A stretch of DNA of 64,000 bases from Agromyces sp. Leaf222 (GTDB lineage: Bacteria; Actinomycetota; Actinomycetes; Actinomycetales; Microbacteriaceae): contig NZ_LMKQ01000003.1 in the NCBI RefSeq assembly GCF_001421565.1, positions 32,588-96,587 on the forward strand. The letters run 5' to 3'. The number at the start of each line of letters is the position of its first letter. The stretch's first letter is position 1. The notes below the pieces were generated by a model that worked only from the letters and a program-made list of their open reading frames with translations, had not been told where the DNA came from and did no database searches. Both the position numbers and the translations under genes were made by a program. This document shows, piece by piece, positions 43,501 through 51,815 of this stretch.

Positions 43501-44409
43501 ATGACCGCTCCCATCGTGATCTCCGGCGCCGCATCGTGGAACCGCATCGTGCTGCTCGATCGCCTGCCGGAGCCGGTGCCGCACATGCAGTTCGCGCTCG
43601 GCGACCATGAGACGGTCGGCGGCACGTCCGCGGGCAAGGCGCTCGGACTCGTCGGGCTCGGGCACGCGGTGCGCCTGCACACCCTCATCGGCGCGGATGC
43701 CGACGGCGAGCGCGTGCGGCGGCTGCTCGCGGCATCCGGCATCGAGGTCGACGACCTGCCCGCCGACGCGACCGAGCGGCACCTCAACCTGATGACCCCC
43801 GCCGGCGAGCGCGTGTCGCTCTACCTCTCGACGCCCGCCGACCCGGGCACGCCCGCGTCGCCCGACCTCGTTCGGGCGATGACGGATGCCGCGGCGATCG
43901 TGCTCGACCTCTCGGAGCGTTCGCGCGGGCTCATCGCCACGGCCCGCGCGACCGGGCGGCCGATCTGGACCGACATCCACGACTACGACGGCACCGCGGA
44001 GTTCCACCGCCCCTTCATCGAGTCCGCGGACTGGATCTTCATGAACGCCGACCGCATCGGCGACGACCCGCTGCCGTTCATGCGCGAGTGCGTGCGGGGC
44101 GGGGCATCCGTCGTCGTCTGCACGCTCGGGGCACGGGGCGCGGTGGCCGTCGATGCCACCCTCGCCGAGCACCGCATCGCCGCCGTGCCGGTCGAGGTGA
44201 TCGACACGAACGGGGCGGGCGACGCGTTCATGTCGGGCGTGCTCGACGCGCACCTGGCGGGGGCCTCGCTCGCGGCCGCCCTCGAGGCGGGCGCCATGCA
44301 CGCGTCGACCGTGCTCACGACGCGGCACCTGCACCCGTCGCTCGATGCGCTGCTCGGGAACTCGCCGGTCGAGGAGCGCGGCGCACTCGATCGACAGATA
44401 GACAGTTGA
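43501..44409 (+). CDS. PfkB/ribokinase-family sugar kinase
   Basis: 302 residues. The C-terminal signature DTNGAGDAFMSGVL contains the catalytic Asp241; the N-terminal VGGTSAGKALGLVGLGHAVRLHTLIGADADGERV is the substrate-binding GG region. It phosphorylates a sugar or nucleoside with ATP; the substrate is unknown, but a LacI-type operator in front suggests a carbohydrate. Apparent leaderless start (TAGGCT 7 bases upstream). Confidence 0.9.
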   Translation: MTAPIVISGAASWNRIVLLDRLPEPVPHMQFALGDHETVGGTSAGKALGLVGLGHAVRLHTLIGADADGERVRRLLAASGIEVDDLPADATERHLNLMTPAGERVSLYLSTPADPGTPASPDLVRAMTDAAAIVLDLSERSRGLIATARATGRPIWTDIHDYDGTAEFHRPFIESADWIFMNADRIGDDPLPFMRECVRGGASVVVCTLGARGAVAVDATLAEHRIAAVPVEVIDTNGAGDAFMSGVLDAHLAGASLAAALEAGAMHASTVLTTRHLHPSLDALLGNSPVEERGALDRQIDS

Positions 44410-44441
44410 ACTGTGCAGTTTGACTGTCTAACTGCTACGGT
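44399..44441 (+). promoter_or_regulatory. Nested palindromic operator and promoter of the MarR gene
   Basis: TAGACAGT (44399-44406) and ACTGTCTA (44423-44430) form a perfect 8-bp inverted repeat. Inside lies CAGTTGAACTG (44403-44413, a perfect palindrome around G) and the related CAGTTTGACTG (44416-44426). TACGGT (44436-44441) lies 6 bases before the ATG. The operator begins within the end of the upstream kinase gene. Confidence 0.7.
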
Positions 44442-44447
44442 GGGCGC

Positions 44448-44909
44448 ATGCCCGACGCCGTCGATCCCGACCTCGACCTCGACCTCGACCTCGAGGCCGT
44501 CGCCGACGCCCTGCGCGTGGCGATCTCGCGCCTCGCGCGCAAGGTGCGCACCGAAGGCGGCATGCAGGAGTTCACGCCCAGCCAGACGGCGGTCGTCCGC
44601 ATGCTCAGCGAGATCGACGGCGGAGCGACGATCGCCGAGCTCGCCAGGCTCGAGAACGTTCGCCCCCAGTCGATGAGCGCGACCGTCGGCGAACTCGCCG
44701 ACGCCGGCATCGTCGACCGCAGGCCGGACCCCACCGACGGCCGGGCCAGGCTCGTGTTCCTCACCGACTCGGCGCAGTCCGCGATCCGGCGCGCTCGTGC
44801 CAACAAGACCGGCTGGTTCGCGAGCGCCATGCGCGACCGCCTCTCCCCCGCCGAGCAGCGCACGCTCGCCGACGCGGCCCGGCTGTTCGATCGCCTGCTC
44901 GCCCCCTGA
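44448..44909 (+). CDS. MarR family regulator
   Basis: 153 residues. Winged helix TPSQTAVVRMLSEIDGGATIAELARLENVRPQSMSATVGELADAGIVDRRPDPTDGRARLVFLTDSAQ is the MarR domain, the D-P-DGR wing motif included. A short Asp-Leu repeat (DLDLDLDLE) opens the protein. Leaderless start. Its target is likely its own palindromic promoter and the isochorismatase-like gene 91 bases downstream. Confidence 0.92.
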   Translation: MPDAVDPDLDLDLDLEAVADALRVAISRLARKVRTEGGMQEFTPSQTAVVRMLSEIDGGATIAELARLENVRPQSMSATVGELADAGIVDRRPDPTDGRARLVFLTDSAQSAIRRARANKTGWFASAMRDRLSPAEQRTLADAARLFDRLLAP

Positions 44910-44935
44910 CCTCACCCGCCCCCGCCCGGCCCCCG

Positions 44936-44971
44936 GCCTGCTCGACCCGAACCCCCGCCTGCTCGACCCGA
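44936..44971 (+). repeat. Two copies of a 15-base repeat in the MarR-hydrolase gap
   Basis: GCCTGCTCGACCCGA occurs at 44936-44950 and 44957-44971 (21-base period). Confidence 0.7.
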
Positions 44972-45000
44972 GCCGGCCCGCCACTCGCGAAGGAATCCCC

Positions 45001-45615
45001 ATGACCCTCAGCACCATCGACCCCACCGTCGCCCTCGTCGTCATCGACCTGCAGCACCTCATCGTCGCGCGCTACGCCGAGCACGGCTCCGCGGCAGCCG
45101 TCGCGAAGGCCGCCGAGCTCGCCGACGCGTTCCGCGAGCGCGGGCTGCCCGTCGCGCTCGTGCGCGCCGTCGGCCAGGCACCCGGCCGCACGGAGCAGGG
45201 GGCTGCACGTGCCGCTGCGGCGGCCGCGGCGGCATCCGCGTCCGGCACCGGCGCCGCCCCAGCCACCGCCCTGCCGCCCGAGGCGATGGACATCGTGCCC
45301 GAACTCGAGGGCACCGGCATCCGCATCACGAAGCGCACCTGGGGCGCGTTCCACGAGACCGACCTGCACGAGCAGCTGCAGCGGGCGGGCGTCACGCAGA
45401 TCGTGCTCGCCGGCATCGCCACCGCGAAGGGCGTCGAGTCGACCGCGCGTGCCGCGCACGAGCACGGCTACCACGTGACGTTCGCGACCGACGCGATGAC
45501 CGACGACGACCTCGCCGCGCACGGGCACAGCATCGACGTCGTCTTCCCCGGCCTCGGCGAGACCGGCACGACCGCCGAGGTCATCGCCCTGCTGCCGGCG
45601 GCACCGACCGAGTAG
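45001..45615 (+). CDS. Isochorismatase-like (cysteine hydrolase family) protein without the usual Cys
   Basis: 204 residues. The fold has the catalytic Asp in VVIDLQ (about residue 18), the Lys in ITKRTWGAF, and the cis-peptide region IVLAGIATAKGVESTARAAHEHGY. Where nicotinamidases and most relatives carry Cys (xTDxCVESTAR) this protein has Gly, so amide hydrolysis via a thioester is unlikely; isochorismatases of the EntB/PhzD type also lack it. A low-complexity Ala insertion (about residues 62-88) is unusual. AAGGA lies 6 bases before the ATG. It is likely controlled by the adjacent MarR protein. Confidence 0.85.
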   Translation: MTLSTIDPTVALVVIDLQHLIVARYAEHGSAAAVAKAAELADAFRERGLPVALVRAVGQAPGRTEQGAARAAAAAAAASASGTGAAPATALPPEAMDIVPELEGTGIRITKRTWGAFHETDLHEQLQRAGVTQIVLAGIATAKGVESTARAAHEHGYHVTFATDAMTDDDLAAHGHSIDVVFPGLGETGTTAEVIALLPAAPTE

Positions 45616-45738
45616 CGTCTCCGAACCCGCGCCGTTGGCCGGGTGCCGAAGGCGGCCCGGCGGCCGCCCGCCGGCGGCCCGACGGCGAGACGCCCGACGT
45701 CGTTGCCGCACGCCGGCCACACGCAGGCCGTGAGTGCC

Positions 45739-45744
45739 TAGGCT
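45739..45744 (+). promoter_or_regulatory. -10 element for leaderless lpdA
   Basis: TAGGCT, 7 bases before the ATG at 45752, no ribosome site. Confidence 0.6.
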
Positions 45745-45751
45745 GGATCCC

Positions 45752-47152
<1,401 letters not shown>

Positions 47153-47182
47153 AGGCAGGAGCCTCGGAGAAGGGCGGATCCC

Positions 47183-47380
47183 ATGAACTTCGTGCTCATC
47201 GTCATCGGCGCGCTGCTGACCGTGTCGGGCGTGGTCTGGACGCTGCAGGGCGTCGGCATCCTGCCCGGCTCGGCCATGAGCGGCGTGACGCTGTGGGCCA
47301 TCGTGGGGCCGATCGTCGCGGTCGTCGGCGTCGCGCTGCTCAGCTGGGGCATCGTGCGCAAGCGGCGCGCGCGGCCCTAG
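47183..47380 (+). CDS. Small two-helix membrane protein
   Basis: 65 residues. Helix 1 FVLIVIGALLTVSGVVWTLQGVGIL and helix 2 LWAIVGPIVAVVGVALLSWGIVRKRR, with the short loop PGSAMSG; the C-terminus is basic and cytosolic. A widespread actinobacterial small protein of unknown function. It follows lpdA by 30 bases with an AGAAGGG upstream and is probably cotranscribed. Confidence 0.8.
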   Translation: MNFVLIVIGALLTVSGVVWTLQGVGILPGSAMSGVTLWAIVGPIVAVVGVALLSWGIVRKRRARP

Positions 47381-47391
47381 CGGCGCGACGA

Positions 47392-47433
47392 CGGGGCGGA
47401 TGCCGCGACCGACCGGTCGTGACATCCGCCCCG
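47392..47433 (+). terminator. Hairpin of the GGATG/CATCC family after the small membrane protein
   Basis: CGGGGCGGATG pairs perfectly with CATCCGCCCCG (11 bp), starting 12 bases after the stop. Confidence 0.65.
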
Positions 47434-47527
47434 CTTCGTTCATTCGGCGCGGCATGGGCAGGCATTCCCGCCGCGCCGAAGTCCGTTCCGGAGGAGGGCG
47501 TTCCCCAGCCCGCCCCCGGAACTCCGG

Positions 47528-47556
47528 CCGACCGGCGGCCCCCTGCCGCCGGTCGG
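47528..47556 (-). terminator. Hairpin after the acetate symporter gene
   Basis: CCGACCGGCGGC pairs perfectly with GCCGCCGGTCGG (12 bp) with a 5-base loop, 7 bases beyond the symporter stop. Confidence 0.7.
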
Positions 47557-47562
47557 ATCCTC

Positions 47563-49194
47563 CTAGTGCTGCGTCGCCTTCTCGGCTCCGATTCCGGTCA
47601 GCGAGCGCACCTCCATCTCGGACTGCTTCTTCGGGTCCTCGACCGTCTTGTCGAGGAGCGTCACGATCCAGCCGAGCAGGAACGCCAGCGGGATCGAGAT
47701 GATGCCGGGGTTCGACAGCGGGAAGAAGGCGAAGTTGATATCGGCCGTCTTCAGCATCGACGTCTCGGAGCCCGAGACGACCGGCGAGAAGATGATCAGC
47801 ACGATCGCCGAGATGAGGCCGCCGTACATGCTCCAGATGGCGCCCTTCGTGGTGAAGCGCTTCCAGAAGAGCGAGTAGACGATCGTCGGCAGGTTCGCGG
47901 ATGCCGCGATCGCGAAGGCCAGGGCGACGAGGAACGCCACGTTCTGCCCGTTCGCCCCGATGCCGCCGACGATCGCGACGATGCCGATCACGACCACGGT
48001 GCGACGTGCGACCTTGACCTCGGCGCCCGGTTCGGTCTTGCCCTTCTTGATGACGCTCGCGTAGATGTCGTGCGCGAACGACGCCGCCGCCGTGATGGTG
48101 AGTCCGGCGACGACCGCGAGGATCGTCGCGAACGCGATCGCCGAGATCAGGCCGAGCAGCAGTGGACCGCCGAGTTCGAACGCGAGCAGCGGGGCAGCCG
48201 AGTTGGCGGCGCCGGGAGCGGCCGCGATCACCTCTGGGCCGACGAGCGCCGCAGCGCCGTAGCCGAGCACGAGCGTGAACACGTAGAAGATGCCGATGAG
48301 CCAGATCGCCCAGACGACCGACTTGCGCGCCTCCTTCGCCGTGGGCACCGTGTAGAAGCGCATGAGCACGTGCGGCAGGGCCGCGGTGCCGAGCACGAGC
48401 GCGAGTCCGAGCGAGACGAAGTCGATCTTCGAGACATCCGACACGCCGTACTTCAGGCCCGGATCGAGGATCGCCGGGTTGCCGGCCACCTCGACCGCGT
48501 TGTCGAGCAGGCTCGAGAAATTGAAGCCGTACATCGCGAGCACCCAGACCGTCATGACGCCGGCGCCCGCGATGAGCAGGATCGCCTTGATGATCTGCAC
48601 CCAGGTCGTGCCCTTCATGCCGCCGATGAGCACGTAGAGGATCATCAGTGCGCCGACCACGGTGATCACGAGCGACTGCCCGAGGGTGTCGCCGATGCCG
48701 AGCAGCAGGGACACGAGTCCGCCGGCGCCCGCCATCTGCGCGAGCAGGTAGAAGAAGCAGACCACGAGCGTCGTGATCGCCGCGGCGATGCGCACCGGGC
48801 GCTGCTTGAGGCGGAACGAGAGCACGTCGGCCATCGTGTAGCGGCCGGTGTTGCGCAGCAGTTCGGCCACGAGCAGGAGCGCCACGAGCCACGCCACGAG
48901 GAATCCGATCGAGTACATGAACCCGTCGTAGCCCGTGATCGCGATCGCCCCGACGATGCCGAGGAAGGAGGCCGCCGAGAGGTAGTCGCCCGCGATGGCC
49001 GAGCCGTTCTGGCCGCCGGTGAACGAGCGCCCGGCGGCGTAGTAGTCGGCCGCGGTCTTGTTGTTGCGGCTCGCGCGGAACACGATGACCATCGTGATCG
49101 CGACGAACGCGCCGAAGATGGCGATGTTCAGCCAGGGTTCGCCGACCTGCGTGGCTGCCGCCTCGGCGACGACCGCGGTGTGCACGGCGCTCAT
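47563..49194 (-). CDS. actP: Cation/acetate symporter (SSS family, ActP/MctC-like)
   Basis: 543 residues, 13 or so helices. YYAAGRSFTGGQNGSAIAGDYLSAASFLGIVGAIAITGYDGFMYSIG is the ActP hallmark; GGMKGTTWVQIIKAILLIAGA and the Na+-site helix region follow. It imports acetate or related short monocarboxylates with Na+ or H+. The start overlaps the DUF485 gene stop by 4 bases, the standard pairing. Confidence 0.92.
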   Translation of the reverse strand: MSAVHTAVVAEAAATQVGEPWLNIAIFGAFVAITMVIVFRASRNNKTAADYYAAGRSFTGGQNGSAIAGDYLSAASFLGIVGAIAITGYDGFMYSIGFLVAWLVALLLVAELLRNTGRYTMADVLSFRLKQRPVRIAAAITTLVVCFFYLLAQMAGAGGLVSLLLGIGDTLGQSLVITVVGALMILYVLIGGMKGTTWVQIIKAILLIAGAGVMTVWVLAMYGFNFSSLLDNAVEVAGNPAILDPGLKYGVSDVSKIDFVSLGLALVLGTAALPHVLMRFYTVPTAKEARKSVVWAIWLIGIFYVFTLVLGYGAAALVGPEVIAAAPGAANSAAPLLAFELGGPLLLGLISAIAFATILAVVAGLTITAAASFAHDIYASVIKKGKTEPGAEVKVARRTVVVIGIVAIVGGIGANGQNVAFLVALAFAIAASANLPTIVYSLFWKRFTTKGAIWSMYGGLISAIVLIIFSPVVSGSETSMLKTADINFAFFPLSNPGIISIPLAFLLGWIVTLLDKTVEDPKKQSEMEVRSLTGIGAEKATQH

Positions 49195-49556
49195 CGGGCC
49201 ACCGCCTCGGCGCCGGCGCCGGACTCGATGCCGTCGCGGATCTCCGCGGCGATCGGGTCGAGGCGGCGGTTGGCGTAGCTGACGTACCACATGGTCACGG
49301 CGAACGTGGTGACGACCTGGGCGAGGCCGAGCACCATGGCGAGGTTGACGCTGCCGAACACGCGGGTCGACATGAAGTCGTGCGCGTAGATCGCGAGCAG
49401 CACGTACGCGAAGTACCAGACGAGGCACGCCGCGAGGACGGGGAAGACGAACCGGCGGTGGCGACCGCGCAGCTCCTGGAATCTGGGTGATGCTTGCACC
49501 GCGGTGAAATCGACGTCGGGTTGCGTCGTCTCCGCGCTCAGGGCGTCGTTGCCCAT
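49191..49556 (-). CDS. DUF485 family protein (acetate symporter partner)
   Basis: 121 residues. SPRFQELRGRHRRFVFPVLAACLVWYFAYVLLAIYAHDFMSTRVFGSVNLAMVLGLAQVVTTFAVTMWYVSYANRRLDP is the two-helix DUF485 signature. Family members are encoded before ActP-type symporters and are thought to assist them. AGGAG lies 7 bases before ATG 49556. Confidence 0.92.
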   Translation of the reverse strand: MGNDALSAETTQPDVDFTAVQASPRFQELRGRHRRFVFPVLAACLVWYFAYVLLAIYAHDFMSTRVFGSVNLAMVLGLAQVVTTFAVTMWYVSYANRRLDPIAAEIRDGIESGAGAEAVAR

Positions 49557-49677
49557 GGCGTCTCTCCTTCGAGGGGGTCCGGCACGGGGGAAGGTCCGCG
49601 CCCACTGCGCCGGATGCCGGTGGCACACGAGCAGTGGGCCCATGCTGCCGCGCTGCCGGGCGGGCGGGGCGGCTCCG

Positions 49678-49719
49678 CCGTTCGTCGTCGCCGAACGGCA
49701 CCGCTGGTGCGACGAACGG
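49678..49719 (-). terminator. Hairpin downstream of the BadF-type kinase gene
   Basis: CCGTTCGTCG pairs with CGACGAACGG (10 bp, perfect) over a 22-base loop in the 245-base gap before the DUF485 gene. A GCCGACCGGAT tandem repeat (49756-49796) lies between it and the kinase stop. Confidence 0.5.
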
Positions 49720-49801
49720 TTCGAGCGCGCCGACGAACGACGGGGACGGCTTCGCCCACGCCGACCGGAAGCCGACCGGATGCCGACCGGATGCCGCTGG
49801 A

Positions 49802-50725
49802 TCAGGCGGCCGCGGCCCCCGCCCGCACGAGGCGAGCGCGCAGGGCGCTGTGCTCGCCGACCCCCGGCAGCCGTGCTGCGCCGTCGAGCGGATCGGCGGT
49901 GCCGATCAGCACCCGGGCGCCGGGCAGCCGCTCGAGGAGGGCCTGCTCGAAGGCGTCGGCGAGGCGCCGGGAGCGGAACACGCCGCCGATCGCGCGCACC
50001 TGCGGGGCCTCCGACTCGTGCTCGCCGACCCGACCGAGCCCCGTCACGACGGAGTGCGCCAGCTCGTCGGCGGCCGAGTCGATGATGCGGGCGGCGACCG
50101 CGTCGGTCGAGGCGAGCTCGGCAACGGCGAGCGAATAGCGGGCCACGCGCCGTACCCGATCGTCGTCGCCCTGCAGCTCGATGTAGGCGTCCTCGAGCCG
50201 GGGGAAGTCGGCGACGACGACCTCGGTGAGCGCCGTCACGGGGCCGCGGCCGTCGTGCGAGCGCATCACCGCGTCGAGCGCGGCCCGGCCGATCCAGTAG
50301 CCGCTGCCCGCGTCGCCCATGATGTTGCCCCAGCCGTCGACGCGCGCGACCTCCCGCTCGCCGACCGCGAGCGTGACGACACCGGTGCCCGACGCGACGA
50401 CCGCGCCCCGCGAATCGCCGAGCGCGCCGAGGTAGGCGGTGATCGAGTCGTGCGCCAGCGAGAGGGAACGGGCACCCAGTCGTGCGGCGGTGCCGAGCAG
50501 GGAGTGCGCGTCGGCGGCGCCGTCGGTCAGGCCGGAGACGCCGATGCCGACGAGCTCGACCCGACCGCCCCGAAGCGCCGCGTCATCGAGCACGCGAGTC
50601 AGCTGCGGCACGAGCGGCAGGTCGGTCCGGATGCCGGGGGCCTGCCATTCGCGGGCCGTCTCGCCGTCGAGGTGGCGGAGCTTGGTGCCGGTCTGGCCGG
50701 CGTCGATGGCGAGCACGCTGCTCAT
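49802..50725 (-). CDS. BadF/BadG-type ATPase, N-acetylglucosamine-kinase-like sugar kinase
   Basis: 307 residues, ASKHA fold. Phosphate 1 loop VLAIDAGQTGTKLRHLDG, phosphate 2 and connector GAVVASGTGVVTLAVG, GWGNIMGDAGSGYWIGRAALDAVMRSHDGRG is the GlcNAc-kinase-like substrate region, and IGGVFRSRRLADAF ends the core. It should phosphorylate a hexose or amino sugar with ATP. As last gene of the mannan operon its substrate may be a product of that pathway; this is inference. Ribosome site weak. Confidence 0.85.
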   Translation of the reverse strand: MSSVLAIDAGQTGTKLRHLDGETAREWQAPGIRTDLPLVPQLTRVLDDAALRGGRVELVGIGVSGLTDGAADAHSLLGTAARLGARSLSLAHDSITAYLGALGDSRGAVVASGTGVVTLAVGEREVARVDGWGNIMGDAGSGYWIGRAALDAVMRSHDGRGPVTALTEVVVADFPRLEDAYIELQGDDDRVRRVARYSLAVAELASTDAVAARIIDSAADELAHSVVTGLGRVGEHESEAPQVRAIGGVFRSRRLADAFEQALLERLPGARVLIGTADPLDGAARLPGVGEHSALRARLVRAGAAAA

Positions 50726-50795
50726 GCGCTGGGTGCGCCCTTCCGTTCGTGGTGCCGTGGGAGGCCGCCCGGGCCGTGCGGCCGCCTTCGCCGGG

Positions 50796-51815
50796 TCATG
50801 TCGCGCCCACGGCTTCGCGTTCGTGGCGGCCCCCGCTGCGCGCGAGGTAGGTCTCGCGCAGGAACTCGCCCGCCGGCTTGCCGAATGGGCAGTAGTCGTC
50901 GTTGCGCGCGGCGTCGGACGCGGCGAACAGGCCCGGCGGCCAGTCCCACAGCATGAAGCCGCGCATCCACTCGCGAGCGTCGCACGCGGCGAACATGGCC
51001 AGGTAGTACCGCAGCTGCTCGTCGCCCGAGGGCGCGCCGGCGAGGCTCCAGTCGTTCGGCCGCTGCGCCGAACCGACCCTCGACGGGCAGCCGGCCTCCA
51101 TGAAGAGGAACGGCTTGCCCGATGCCTCGACGACCCGCTCGATGCGGTCGAGTTCGAGCTCCCACCGGTCGATCGGGTAGTAGCCGCTGGAGGTGATGAC
51201 GTCGACGGCATCCCACCAGGTGAGGCGATCCTCCTGGTACTTGTCGCAGTTGTACGCGACGAGACCCGAGTACACCTCGCGCACGGCGGCGACGAGCTCA
51301 CGCCAGTCCGCCTCGCGCGAGTCTGCGCGCACCATCTCGCAGCCGATGCAGAGCATCTCGCAGCCCTCGGCCTCGGCGATGCGGGCGGCGTGCACGATGA
51401 ACTCGCGGTACGCCTCGAACCACTCGCCCCAGCTCGGCTCGCCCGGGACATCCACGTCGAAGAAGCCGATGTGGGCGCGCCAGGTGCCGTCGGCCACGTT
51501 CACGACGGGCTTCAGGCAGACGCGCAGGCCGTGGGCCTTCGCCGCGCGGATCGCCCCGACGACCTCGTCGTCGGTGACGGTCGGCGCCTCGCGGAAGGGG
51601 ATCTCGGTCGACTGGGCGGTGGCCTGCTCGGCCGCGTAGGCGAGCGCCGTCCAGTTCACGCCGTGCTCGACCATCAGGCGCATGGACTCGGCCGCTTCGG
51701 GCGCGGCCCAGCTGCCGCGCACCCCGGTCCAGCCCCAGGTCATGCCCGCGACGTACGGCTCGAACACGGCTCGTGCCGTGTGGGCCTCGGATGTCGCGTG
51801 GGCTTCGCGGTTCAC
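50796..51815 (-). CDS. Glycoside hydrolase family 113-like beta-mannanase/mannosidase
   Basis: 339 residues, TIM barrel, no signal peptide. GMTWGWTGVRGSW, LKPVVNVADGTWRAHIGFFD, and the two catalytic acids Glu160 (LCIGCEMV) and Glu240 (PFLFMEAGCPS) fit clan GH-A family 113 (beta-1,4-mannan). The GTG start overlaps the GH2 stop by 4 bases. It probably acts in the cytoplasm on imported manno-oligosaccharides. Confidence 0.82.
   Translation of the reverse strand: MNREAHATSEAHTARAVFEPYVAGMTWGWTGVRGSWAAPEAAESMRLMVEHGVNWTALAYAAEQATAQSTEIPFREAPTVTDDEVVGAIRAAKAHGLRVCLKPVVNVADGTWRAHIGFFDVDVPGEPSWGEWFEAYREFIVHAARIAEAEGCEMLCIGCEMVRADSREADWRELVAAVREVYSGLVAYNCDKYQEDRLTWWDAVDVITSSGYYPIDRWELELDRIERVVEASGKPFLFMEAGCPSRVGSAQRPNDWSLAGAPSGDEQLRYYLAMFAACDAREWMRGFMLWDWPPGLFAASDAARNDDYCPFGKPAGEFLRETYLARSGGRHEREAVGAT

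Noticed and set aside
44936..44971. Short repeats considered as a CRISPR array
   Set aside because: Two copies with a 6-base gap, no regular spacers and no cas genes.
45616..45751. GC-rich self-complementary stretch before lpdA as a terminator
   Set aside because: Pairing is imperfect and the composition (runs of GGC/GCC) makes chance hairpins likely; not called.
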